A DNA stretch of 64,000 nt from Oscarella lobularis (Eukaryota > Porifera > Homoscleromorpha > Homosclerophorida > Oscarellidae). Of this stretch, positions 56,701 through 64,000 are shown in pieces. The stretch covers positions 1,612,001-1,676,000 of the forward strand of contig NC_089184.1 in the NCBI RefSeq assembly GCF_947507565.1, in the 5' to 3' direction. Made by a program: the position numbers and the translations under genes. Every line of letters starts with the position of its first letter. Within the stretch, counting starts at the first letter, position 1. The notes under the pieces are model-generated. The model ran no database searches, was not told the DNA's origin, and saw nothing but the letters and a program-made list of their open reading frames with translations.

Positions 56701-59700
56701 CGGCGCTTCGAAACGATAGCGGATCCTACTCGTGCGTCGCTCAGAATGAAGTCGAATCTGCTTCCAACACTCAGGAAATAGTCGTAATCCCTCAAGAAGC
56801 GCCTCTGATTGATCGCCGCACCGGTACGACCGACGACGGAAACACGGTTCGCACGTCCGTCGGTCAGCCAGATGTCTACGTGACCGAAAGGCGGACGGTG
56901 ATAGTGGAGTGCACGGCGTCGGGTGTTCCACTTCCGACGACGAATTGGTTCCTTGGCGACAGCGGCATTCTGGTGCCGTCCGACGGCCCCGTCCGTCGAC
57001 TGGCATCGGGTGCCTTACAGATTGATACATTTCAAGGTGTTTACGCCGGAAAATATACCTGCCAAGCAGAAAATCCAGTCGGATTAGACAGAGAAACGAT
57101 TGACGTTCGCCTAGCAGAGAAACCGGTTCCAGTCATTGATCCCGAAGTGGCTCCTCCTACCAGAGGCGGCACGGCAGTGTATGGATGCCAAGGCATGGGT
57201 TCGCCTACGCCAAAAGTTGAATGGGTGTTACCGAGTGGAGAGACCTTGAGTCCGGGCGAATCTACGAGCGATGGTCGCGTTAGAGTGGATGCTAGCGGGT
57301 CGTTGGAAGTAGTCAATTTGATGCCCAGCGACGAAGGCACTTACATCTGCACTTTGACCAACGACGGAGGCAAAGTGAACATTTCAACGGATGTAACGGC
57401 ATACGAGAGACCTTTCATAACAAGAGTTTCAGTCAATGCGCTTGTCGTAAATGCGGGAGACGAAATTGAACCCGACGATGGCTCTACAACGTTACTCATT
57501 TGCTTTGCAAGTGGCAATCCTATTCCCGACGTTAATTGGTACAAAGATGGCCTTCTGATTGACCGTGAAGACGACGATATCGGCTCCAGCTCCGTAATGC
57601 TTATACCCAAGTTTGAAATAACGAGGGGACCAGGCTCCGCGTTGCTGACCATTTCCGACTACACTACGGAAGATGCCGGAGTTTACAGTTGCGGAGCGTC
57701 AAACCCTGCGGGAAATGCCGATTTCTCGCTTATTTTCAAGGAACCTACGCCACCGACAATAACGCCGCCAAGAACGGCACGACCAATGACGGAAGCCCCA
57801 ACGACGGAAGCCCCAACGACGGTACAGGCGCCAACGACGGCACAGGCACCGGTAACGGCAACGATAGAGACACCAACAACTGCAGGTATTTCTTTTTTGT
57901 TATACTGTTAAGCTATTTCTAATGCAGTATCTATGGCAGCTGTTCAGACAATGTGGGTCATAGACCCTTTTTCAGATTGTTCAGCAGAGTGTGCACCGGA
58001 AGGAGAACGGACACGAACTGTGACTTGTTCCAGTACCGTAGGAGGCGTAACGGAGACGGTTCAGGATCAAGTTTGTCTTGATGCTGGGCAACCTAAACCG
58101 GCGACAAATCAATCTTGCGGCGTGGACTGTCCCTATAGGTGGGAAAGGAGTGAATATGGAAACTGCAGTACGTCCACCACGTGCGGCAATGGAACTCAAA
58201 CTCGGACCGTGACGTGCGTTCGAGATATACCGTCAAGAGGTGCTGTCGCTCAACGCGACGACGCGTGTTCAAGTGTGGGCGATAAACCGAGAAGCGAACG
58301 ACCGTGCACAACGATTTGCAGACTCTTTGCCGGTCCCTGGTCAGACTGTTCAGTAACGTGCGGCAGAGGAACAAGACGGCGAGATTTGACTTGCCAACGA
58401 CAAGACGGCACCGAGATCGATTTACAATTTTGCGCCGGTCTACCGACTTTGGCGTCTACGGAAGATTGCGATTTAGTTCCATCATGTCCTACTACACAGA
58501 TACCGGCAACGACACAGCCACTGACAACAGAGACGCCAACAACTGCAGGTATTATTTTTTTGTTACTGTTAAGCTATTTCCTAATGCAGTATCTATGACA
58601 GCTGTTCAGACAATGTGGATCATAGACCCTTTTTCGGATTGTTCAGCAGAGTGTTCACCAGAAGGACAGCGGACACGAACGGTAACTTGTTCTAGTACCG
58701 TAGGAGGCGTCACGGAGACGGTTCCAGATCAAGATTGTCTTGATGCTGGGCAGCCTAGACCGGCGACAAATCAATCTTGTGGCGTGGACTGTCCATATAG
58801 GTGGGAAAGGAGTGAATATGGAAACTGTAGCACGTCCACTACGTGCGGCAATGGAACTCAAACTCGGACCGTGACGTGCGTTCGAGATATACCGTCAAGA
58901 GGCGCTGTCGCTCAACGCGACGACGCGTGTTCAAGTGTGGGCGATAAACCGAGAAGCGAACGACCGTGCACAACGATTTGCAGTCTCTTTGCCGGTCCCT
59001 GGTCAGACTGTTCAGTAACGTGCGGCAGAGGAACAAGACGGCGAGATTTGACTTGCCAACGACAAGACGGCACCGAGATCGATTTACAATTTTGCGCCGG
59101 TCTACCGACTTTGGCGTCTACGGAAGATTGCGATTTAGTTCCATCATGTCCTACTACACAGATACCGACACCGACACCGACACAGCGACTGACAACAGAG
59201 ACGCCAACAACTGCAGGTATTATTTTTTTGTTACTGTTAAGCTATTTCCTAATGCAGTATCTATGACAGCTGTTCAGACAATGTGGATCATAGACCCTTT
59301 TTCGGATTGTTCAGCAGAGTGTTCACCAGAAGGACAGCGGACACGAACGGTAACTTGTTCTAGTACCGTAGGAGGCGTCACGGAGACGGTTCCAGATCAA
59401 GATTGTCTTGATGCTGGGCAGCCTAGACCGGCGACAAATCAATCTTGCGGCGTGGACTGTCCATATAGGTGGGAAAGGAGTGAATATGGAAACTGTAGCA
59501 CGTCCACCACGTGCGGCAATGGAACTCAAACTCGGACCGTGACGTGCGTTCGAGATATACCGTCAAGAGGTTCTGTCGCTCAACGCGACGACGCGTGTTC
59601 AAGTGTGGGCGATAAACCGAGAAGCGAACGACCGTGCACAACGATTTGCAGTCTCTTTGCCGGTCCCTGGTCAGACTGTTCAGTAACGTGCGGCAGAGGA

Positions 59701-62700
59701 ACAAGACGGCGAGATTTGACTTGCCAACGACAAGACGGCACCGAGATCGATTTACAATTTTGCGCCGGTCTACCGACTTTGGCGTCTACGGAAGATTGCG
59801 ATTTAGTTCCATCGTGTCCTACTACACAGATACCGACAACGACACAGCCACTGACAACAGAGACGCCAACAACTGCAGGTATTATTTTTTTGTTACTGTT
59901 AAGCTATTTCCTAATGCAGTATCTATGACAGCTGTTCAGACAATGTGGATCATAGACCCTTTTTCGGATTGTTCAGCAGAGTGTTCACCAGAAGGACAGC
60001 GGACACGAACGGTAACTTGTTCTAGTACCGTAGGAGGCGTCACGGAGACGGTTCCAGATCAAGATTGTCTTGATGCTGGGCAGCCTAGACCGGCGACAAA
60101 TCAATCTTGCGGCGTGGACTGTCCATATAGGTGGGAAAGGAGTGAATATGGAAACTGTAGCACGTCCACCACGTGCGGCAATGGAACTCAAACTCGGACC
60201 GTGACGTGCGTTCGAGATATACCGTCAAGAGGCGCTGTCGCTCAACGCGACGACGCGTGTTCAAGTGTGGGCGATAAACCGAGAAGCGAACGACCGTGCA
60301 CAACGATTTGCAGTCTCTTTGCCGGTCCCTGGTCAGACTGTTCAGTAACGTGCGGCAGAGGAACAAGACGGCGAGATTTGACTTGTCAACGACAAGACGG
60401 CACCGAGATCGATTTACAATTTTGCGCCGGTCTACCGACTTTGGCGTCTACGGAAGATTGCGATTTAGTTCCATCATGTCCTACTACACAGATACCGACA
60501 CCGACACCGACACAGCCACTGACAACAGAGACGCCAACAACTGCAGGTATTATTTTTTTTGTTACTGTTAAGATATTTCCTAATGCAGTATCTATGACAG
60601 CTGTTCAGACAATGTGGATCATAGACCCTTTTTCGGATTGTTCAGCAGAGTGTTCACCAGAAGGACAACGGACACGAACGGTAACTTGTTCTAGTACCGT
60701 AGGAGGCGTCGCGGAAACGGTTCCAGATCAAGATTGTCTTGATGCTAATATGTCTAAACCGCTGACCTTTGAATCTTGCGGCGTAGACTGTCCATATAGG
60801 TGGGAAAGGAGTGAATATGGAAACTGTAGCACGTCCACCACGTGCGGCAATGGAACCCAAACTCGGACCGTGACGTGCGTTCGAGATATACCGTCAAGAG
60901 GTTCTGTCGCTCAACGCGACGACGCGTGTTCAAGTGTGGGCGATAAACCGAGAAGCGAACGACCGTGCACAACGATTTGCAGTCTCTTTGCCGGTCCCTG
61001 GTCAGACTGTTCAGTAACGTGCGGCAGAGGAACAAGACGGCGAGATTTGACTTGCCAACGACAAGACGGCACCGAGATCGATTTACAATTTTGCGCCGGT
61101 CTACCGACTTTGGCGTCTACGGAAGATTGCGATTTAGTTCCATCATGTCCTACTACACAGATACCGACACCGACACCGACACAGCCACTGACAACAGAGA
61201 CGCCAACAACTGCAGGTATTATTTTTTTTTGTTACTGTTAAGCTATTTCCTAATGCAGTATCTATGACAGCTGTTCAGACAATGTGGATCATAGACCCTT
61301 TTTCGGATTGTTCAGCAGAGTGTTCACCAGAAGGACAGCGGACACGAACGGTAACTTGTTCTAGTACCGTAGGAGGCGTCGCGGAGACGGTTCCAGATCA
61401 AGATTGTCTTGATGCTGGGCAGCCTAGACCGGCGACAAATCAATCTTGCGGCGTGGACTGTCCATACAGGTGGGAAAGGAGAAACTATGGAGACTGCAGT
61501 ACGTCGACCACGTGTGGCGACGGAACGCAGACTCGGACCGTGACGTGCGTTCGAGATATACCGTCAAGAGGCGCTGTCGCTCAATCCGACGACGCGTGTT
61601 CAAGCGTGGGCGATAAACCAAGAACCGAACGACCATGCGAAACGATTTGCACTCTCCTTCCCGGTCCCTGGTCTGTCTGTTCAGTAACGTGCGGCGGCGG
61701 GACAAGACGGCGCAACGTCACTTGTGCGCAGATGAATAGCGGCTTGCTGGTAGATCTGCGATTTTGCCCAAGTACACGACCAACATTTTCTACGTCGGAG
61801 CAGTGCAATACTGATTCCTGCTTCAAGTACGTTTTAAAAATTGCTCTATATTGTTTACATCGTGTAATTTTAGATGGATGGCAACGCCTGACGGCGATTG
61901 TTCTGCCGTTTGTGGCAGTGGAAGACAGCAGCGAACGATCGAATGTCGTCGCATTCAAGACAACCAAATCGTTTCCGTCGACCAATGCGATCCGGACTCT
62001 AGGCCGAGCGACAGCATCGCCTGTCGAATCACATGCCAATACGATCCGTTGCCGTGGTCCGACTGTTCAACCACGTGCGACATCGGAACGCAAACGCGCC
62101 AATTACGGTGCAGGACGGCCGACGGAAGTTATGTTGCTCTATCCCAATGTGAGGACGCGGGAGTTCGACCGCTACCGACGACGTCTCGAGATTGCAACAC
62201 CGGCGTTTCTTGCAACGGCAGCACTTCTTGGACAGTTTCGTTGTGGAGCTTATGCAATTCGTTTTGCGCCGACGGCAGGGAGACTCGTTCCGTTGAATGC
62301 GTCGTAACGGCGGCCGACGGGACTTCGTCGTCCGTGTCAAATCAGATCTGCATAGACGCGGGCCGGGGCAACCCACCAGCGTCGTCTCGCCCGTGCAATC
62401 CGGTACGCACGTGCAGATACGTTACAGCGCAATGGTCGGGCTGCTCTCAATCGTGCGGTGGAGGCGTACGTCGACGCAGGGTGACGTGCGAACGAGAGAT
62501 AGATGGAAGAAGAATTAGTTTGGTGGATTGCAGAAGAGATTCGACTCTTGGAGAGACACCGTCTGACGAAGAAGCCTGCAACGAGAACGTCTGCTTCGGT
62601 AATGCACGTCGACGTAGCTATTCAATAAGAGTATTTATTTATTTATACGGAGTCGCTTTTAGTTCCTCCAAGAATTCGAAATCCGCCGAGGCCGTCGCCA

Positions 62701-64000
62701 AATCAGCCGAATTCCAATGTAGACACGAGCGTCGGAAATGCAGTCGTGGTTACTGTCGGATATCGTGTCACGATTGACTGTGTCGACATTGCCGGAGAGC
62801 CGCGTGGAAAGATCAGCTGGTTTCTTCCAACGGGAGCTGCTCTCGATTCGGGCGGTGTGCTTGGGAATGTTAGCGTCGATGCAAACGGCACGCTAATCAT
62901 TGAAGACGTTCGAACCGTTGACAGGGGAAAGTACACGTGTAGGGCAACGAACAGAGTGGGCTTTGACGACAGGGATTCAACAGTGGTGGTTCAAGGTGAG
63001 TGGCGTTTTAGGCACCCTGATACAGTAGCTTTCCACGTCCTAATTTTTGTGCAGCGTCTAGCTTGAGATCTCTTTGTATTTAAGTCTCTCTTTCTTTTTT
63101 TTTAGTTCCTCCGTTCGTTCCCTTTGTTGAAATTACTCGCGAAAATGGTTTTCGAATGGAGGAGAAAAATTTCCTTGAAGTTCAACCTGGCTTCCAAGTC
63201 ACGATTGAATGTTCAGAAGCAAGCGCCAATCCGAGACCAAGAATCAGATGGTTCCTCAACGGAGAAAGAATTAATATCGCCAGTGACTATCGTTACGAAT
63301 TGTTGCGCGACGGTTCATTGAATATCCTTGATATAAGCGCCACAATGGCTGGGCAATATATGTGTGAAGCGTCAAACGTAGTCGGAACTTCAAACGCAAC
63401 AGTGACATTAGCTGTTCAAGGTAATTGTTTTTTAGAGGGAGTCATTATTTGTCGGTAACTATTGGTTACAGAATTTGAATTCTCCTGGAGACTTGTCGGT
63501 CCGGAATGCAGTCAGACCTGCGGCTGTCGCGGTAAGTTGTATAAAGACCTAACTAGATATCGGCTGGAGACTCTAATTCTGCAGGAACAAGACTTCTTCA
63601 ACCGGAATGCTTTCGCCGGGCGGACAACACGACTGTATCAAACAGCAACTGCGATATGCAAGTCCCACCGTTGGCCGTACGTCTTGACTGCAACAGGATC
63701 CCGTGCCCCGCCCGGTTAGTGTCTAACTTTTGCATTTCTTTGTGACAAGATTCGATTCTTTGTTTCAGTTGGAGAGTCGGCTCCTTCAGTCCGTGTTCGG
63801 CGACATGCGAAGGCATTCGTCGACGAACCGTTATTTGTGAACGAATTGAGGAAAATTTCTGCGCTATGGTCACCGTCGAAGACGACGTGTGCGCAGTACG
63901 TAACGGAAATGGAACCGGTCTAAAGCCGGCACCCGTCGAAGCGTGCGGTAGCGACGTTTGTCCGGTGTACAGCTGGGTCGTCACAACCGATTGGAGCAAC
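14700..64000 (+). CDS. Giant secreted/surface Ig and thrombospondin-type-1 repeat protein (3' end outside window)
   Basis: Continuous exon chain, almost all introns phase 1, with no stop codon in the spliced frame across 49 kb. Order: signal peptide exon; two Ig exons; a 35-Ig block repeated twice in tandem; 12 further Ig domains; 15 Ig in one 5-kb exon; one Ig; 10 Ig in one 3.4-kb exon; a Thr/Pro-rich linker; six TSP1 exons of three repeats each; a four-TSP1 exon; two Ig; more TSP1-like exons to the edge. Ig and TSP1 together recall hemicentin, papilin and ADAMTS-like proteins of the extracellular matrix, but no EGF, VWA, nidogen or protease module is visible, so no ortholog is named. Adhesion, matrix or allorecognition roles are plausible guesses. 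Continuity as a single gene is inferred from phase and frame; splitting into two transcripts cannot be excluded. Confidence 0.8.
15124..15890 (+). other. First two Ig domains (exons 15124-15481 and 15552-15890)
   Basis: The first domain is a normal I-set Ig with LIVRCRATGDPEPEVFWY and DQGTYTCVAQN. The second is of L type (PIPDNRLYLAGQDVQV) and lacks both canonical cysteines: FSLNFTV replaces the first and GRYRLIARN the second, while the Trp (YTWETP) remains. These two exons lie outside the duplicated block. Confidence 0.85.
16093..19663 (+). other. Copy 1, Ig domains 1-9 (types D E L x3)
   Basis: Exons 16093-16431 (D), 16684-17013 (E), 17070-17405 (L), 17467-17805 (D), 17856-18182 (E), 18239-18562 (L), 18617-19270 (D+E), 19328-19663 (L). 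Type marks: D GGRFLIQY...DSGLYSL; E IVIPRGRELTIEAV...VTWYRNGQ; L WKLPSGDRLSAG, WRLASGRTLQTG, WFLPGGRRIGVG. Only the E domain of exon 18617 keeps the cysteines (VRVRCTATG, ETYTCMAVN). The others have hydrophobic or small residues there. Confidence 0.85.
19664..20115. repeat. Intron with 104-bp tandem repeat (two units) and short dispersed repeats
   Basis: Two units begin at CTCGTTGCGCGCGAG (19874 and 19978), each followed by GCGGTTCAGGCGCATGGAACG and CATAAAAAGTAG. Upstream, a GGGCCCTTAAAGCGAGTCAAATATTTGAG-like segment occurs about twice. This 452-nt intron is several times longer than its neighbours and corresponds to the expanded intron 33730-34524 in copy 2. Confidence 0.85.
20116..23407 (+). 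other. Copy 1, Ig domains 10-18 (D E L x3)
   Basis: Exons 20116-20448 (D), 20496-20810 (E), 20864-21529 (L+D), 21638-22309 (E+L), 22362-23015 (D+E), 23069-23407 (L). None of these nine domains has the canonical cysteine pair. L domains carry PLPNSDLTYDAGQ, PLPNVDLSYQVGQ, WRLPSGRLLSPG and WQLPSGRYMRRG; E domains carry IGRRRVFVTRGQRLTI and ITWLRDGK. Two-domain exons show that introns have been lost or gained at domain borders. Confidence 0.85.
23473..27448 (+). other. Copy 1, Ig domains 19-29 (D E L x3, then D E)
   Basis: Exons 23473-23811 (D, with cysteines MRCEASG/YQCSAT), 23863-24516 (E+L), 24571-24891 (D), 24924-25244 (E), 25311-25652 (L), 25704-26036 (D), 26087-26401 (E), 26450-26785 (L), 26837-27448 (D+E, E with cysteines LQCTASG/YTCTAT). 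The rest are cysteine-free. L marks are WELPSGETIRSG, WKTPSGKSLQPG and WILPSGNSVKPG. From 23863 to about 25300 this part is almost base-identical to copy 2. Confidence 0.85.
27505..29894 (+). other. Copy 1, Ig domains 30-35, mostly cysteine-containing
   Basis: Exons 27505-27855 (L, no Cys), 27911-28243 (D, Cys), 28337-28654 (E, Cys plus two extra in RTCGD and SVGCGN), 28723-29064 (L, Cys), 29123-29446 (D, Cys), 29496-29701 with 29768-29894 (E, Cys, one domain split by an intron). The normal pair is seen as FTISCDATG/YSCVAT, VEVACSAD/YTCTAS, LSLLCVVLG/YSCTAS, ISIDCAATG/YTCVAS and VVVNCKANG/YTCFAD. The array ends on E, so the next L is missing before copy 2 starts with D. Confidence 0.85.
30195..33729 (+). 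other. Copy 2, Ig domains 1-9
   Basis: Exons 30195-30533, 30726-31055, 31112-31447, 31508-31846, 31903-32229, 32286-32609, 32668-33321 (two domains), 33394-33729. They correspond one to one with 16093-19663 and keep the same D E L order and the same single cysteine-bearing domain. Amino-acid changes are few, for example SFTGDPSP for SFTGNPSP and GASVLTLRP for DGSVLTLRP. Confidence 0.85.
33730..34524. repeat. Expanded repeat-bearing intron of copy 2
   Basis: This 795-nt intron is the partner of the 452-nt intron 19664-20115. It holds three units starting CTCGTTGCGCGCGAG (34171, 34277, 34380; about 104 bp each) where copy 1 has two, and about three rather than two copies of the upstream segment with GGGGCCC and GAG(T/C)CAAATATTTGA. 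The repeat number therefore changed after the 14-kb duplication. Confidence 0.85.
34525..37861 (+). other. Copy 2, Ig domains 10-18
   Basis: Exons 34525-34857, 34906-35220, 35274-35939 (two domains), 36092-36763 (two), 36816-37469 (two), 37523-37861. Same cysteine-free D E L domains as copy 1. The intron before 36092 is longer than its partner (152 against 108 nt) and contains unrelated sequence. Confidence 0.85.
37923..41898 (+). other. Copy 2, Ig domains 19-29
   Basis: Exons 37923-38258, 38310-38963 (two domains), 39018-39338, 39370-39690, 39757-40098, 40153-40485, 40536-40850, 40904-41239, 41287-41898 (two). Exons 39018 and 39370 and their flanking introns differ from copy 1 at only one or two bases that I could find. 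From about 40320 on, differences become more common. The acceptor of exon 40153 is TTAATTAAG where copy 1 has AAATTTAG. Confidence 0.85.
41959..44367 (+). other. Copy 2, Ig domains 30-35
   Basis: Exons 41959-42309, 42365-42697, 42808-43125, 43194-43535, 43594-43917, 43967-44172 with 44241-44367. The cysteine pattern matches copy 1. The final domain ends SSQLTVPLT before a donor in a different intron from that of copy 1, marking the right duplication edge. Confidence 0.85.
44424..45577 (+). other. Three cysteine-containing Ig domains outside the triplet pattern
   Basis: Exons 44424-44759, 44820-45155, 45212-45577. The first two are alike: ATDLN near the start, RVGCxVxGVPLPTVVW or RVGCPFVGVPSPIVTW, and LPSPLY/LPSPLF, so they are probably a local duplicate pair. 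The third has VTIRCNATGT, FYSWPRPED and YTCMVRN. Together they separate the 14-kb repeats from the next D/E/L run. Confidence 0.8.
45628..49037 (+). other. Nine further Ig domains in L D E order, mostly cysteine-free
   Basis: Exons 45628-45993 (L), 46045-46386 (D), 46444-47106 (E+L), 47163-47486 (D), 47536-47868 (E), 47924-48262 (L), 48313-48675 (D), 48735-49037 (E). Only the last has the pair (RIACTAAGK/FRCVAT). The D domain at 48313 has one unpaired Cys (FFCFPAP). L marks are WRLPSGERISTG and WRLPSGRRLRTG. Exons 48313 and 48735 resemble the two halves of 18617-19270. Confidence 0.82.
49090..54045 (+). other. Single 4,956-nt exon with 15 Ig domains (five L D E triplets)
   Basis: One uninterrupted reading frame between TTTGCAG|TTGTCCC and AGCAG|GTCAGT. 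L starts: YRPLPDEDLTY, SRPLPDGDVT, TGDTTFEIGQ, the PPGVNEV region and ITVEDKSFDVGQ, with WxxPSG cores. D and E domains alternate between them. Most D and E domains have Cys pairs (VITCGING/YVCSGG, LPCTASG/YTCVAE, MTCSATG/YACVAV), but the first four L domains do not. The fifth L does (LRCLATGNP/YECTAT). No internal intron is needed. Confidence 0.88.
54096..54431 (+). other. Single Ig domain exon (L type, with cysteines)
   Basis: RPLMDRNYVYTVGQ start, LRCIAVGNPEPQVSWML, DSGDYMCTASS. It continues the triplet order between the two giant exons, with a phase 1 intron on each side. Confidence 0.87.
54484..57885 (+). other. Single 3,402-nt exon with 10 Ig domains and a Thr/Pro-rich linker
   Basis: Order D E L D E L D E L D, all with a Cys pair (for example YSCQAEG/YACVAQ, ILCNAAG/YSCTAT, ITCTASGDP/YQCRAT, VECTASG/YTCQAE, LICFASGNP/YSCGAS). 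The end encodes a low-complexity linker of repeated EAPTT and QAPTTAQ units leading to the donor GCAG|GTATTT. The linker is mucin-like and probably O-glycosylated (inference). Confidence 0.88.
57928..61215. repeat. Five near-identical TSP1 cassettes (exon plus 41-42-nt intron)
   Basis: Exons 57928-58548, 58590-59216, 59258-59878, 59920-60546, 60589-61215; period 662-669 bp, with 6-bp differences from a CCGACA microrepeat in the linker. Each exon encodes three thrombospondin type 1 repeats: MW(V/I)IDPFSDCSAEC, YRWERSEYGNCSTSTTCGNG and GPWSDCSVTCGRGTRRR, with the RTRTVTC pattern and a closing TTETPTTA linker. WSxC motifs and CSVTCG are typical of the family; the repeats bind glycans and matrix and can be C-mannosylated or O-fucosylated. 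Cassette 1 differs most from cassettes 2-4, and cassette 5 has an altered patch. Confidence 0.93.
61259..61826 (+). other. Sixth, diverged TSP1 exon (three repeats)
   Basis: Begins like the cassettes (SMTAVQTMWIIDPFSDC) but diverges in the second repeat (ERRNYGDCSTSTTCGDG) and clearly in the third (GPWSVCSVTCGGGTRRRNVTC). It lacks the Thr/Pro linker and ends TDSCFK at a phase 2 intron. It is probably the older exon from which the tandem cassettes were amplified. Confidence 0.88.
61874..62598 (+). other. Exon with four TSP1 repeats
   Basis: Repeats recognised by WMATPDGDCSAVCGSGRQQR, LPWSDCSTTCDIGTQTR, WSLCNSFCADGRETR and AQWSGCSQSCGGGVRRR. Each has six-cysteine spacing typical of TSP1 as found in ADAMTS-like and papilin proteins. 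Joined in frame to the previous exon across a 47-nt intron. Confidence 0.88.
62663..63420 (+). other. Two Ig domains between TSP1 modules (exons 62663-62995, 63106-63420)
   Basis: First: VTIDCVDIAG, ISWFLPTG, RGKYTCRATN. Second: VTIECSEASANPRPRIRWFL, AGQYMCEASN. Both have the disulfide pair and start VPPRI/VPPFV. The first keeps a WFLPTG core like the L type. An Ig pair flanked by TSP1 repeats is the arrangement seen in ADAMTS-like and papilin-type proteins. Confidence 0.87.
63472..64000 (+). other. TSP1-like exons at the window edge (partial)
   Basis: Exons 63472-63531 (FSWRLVGPECSQTCGCRG), 63585-63714 (TRLLQPECFRRADN, CPA) and 63770 to beyond 64000 (RWRVGSFSPCSATCEGIRRR, ending in YSWVVTTDWSN, the start of another repeat). 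The first two exons together make one TSP1 repeat whose middle is interrupted by a 53-nt intron. The coding sequence runs off the window. Confidence 0.8.

Noticed and set aside
59634-60546. Arg-rich frames overlapping each TSP1 cassette (starting near 58304, 58966, 59634, 60296)
   Set aside because: Another frame of the same repeated DNA; the TSP1 frame has conserved cysteines and correct splice sites.

Overview
The window is eukaryotic nuclear DNA. Genes are split by very short introns (mostly 40-70 nt, GT...AG), intergenic gaps are small, and the proteins carry metazoan extracellular modules (Ig and thrombospondin type 1 repeats). This suggests a compact animal genome, most likely an early-branching one such as a sponge (a homoscleromorph like Oscarella would fit). 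That placement is inferred from style and content, not from a species marker. All genes found lie on the + strand.

Layout. 1-1190: two adjoining minisatellites (45-bp and 49-bp units). 1449-6524: an 18-exon GCN5/PCAF-type histone acetyltransferase (KAT2), whose 1.4-kb third intron holds another minisatellite and unexplained repeated sequence. 6666-8471: a 13-exon stomatin-like protein 2 (STOML2), a mitochondrial inner-membrane SPFH protein, starting only about 140 bp after KAT2 ends. 9249-9321: tRNA-Gln(TTG). 9455-14129: a multi-Ig protein that ends in a serine protease domain resembling bacterial glutamyl endopeptidases (family S1B), an unusual fusion. 14700 to beyond 64000: one giant secreted or surface protein gene with a signal peptide, roughly 110 Ig domains, 22 or more TSP1 repeats, then further Ig and TSP1 modules. 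It runs off the right edge.

The giant gene is the most striking object. Its Ig domains follow a repeating order of three types, called here D (a 'xxVxVDG...' start and KDG/GGR core), E (start like PxIxR, then IGRxxVxVxxGQ) and L (PLPDxDxxYxxGQ start, WxLPSG core). A block of about 14 kb with 35 Ig domains (15965-29894) is repeated in tandem at 30090-44367, introns included, with only a few percent visible difference and some stretches nearly identical. Most Ig domains of the duplicated block have lost both canonical disulfide cysteines but keep the core Trp and the DxGxY turn. Cysteines return progressively toward the C-terminal side. Downstream, 15 Ig domains sit in one 4,956-nt exon and 10 in a 3,402-nt exon, against one or two per exon upstream. 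A TSP1 exon carrying three repeats is then repeated five times almost identically, with introns of only 41-43 nt.

Functionally the window mixes two housekeeping genes (chromatin acetylation, mitochondrial membrane organisation) and a tRNA with two neighbouring extracellular Ig genes. The second of these looks like a rapidly expanding adhesion, matrix or recognition molecule. Whether the 14-kb duplication is genuine or two haplotypes assembled in tandem cannot be settled from the sequence alone; it is the main caveat.
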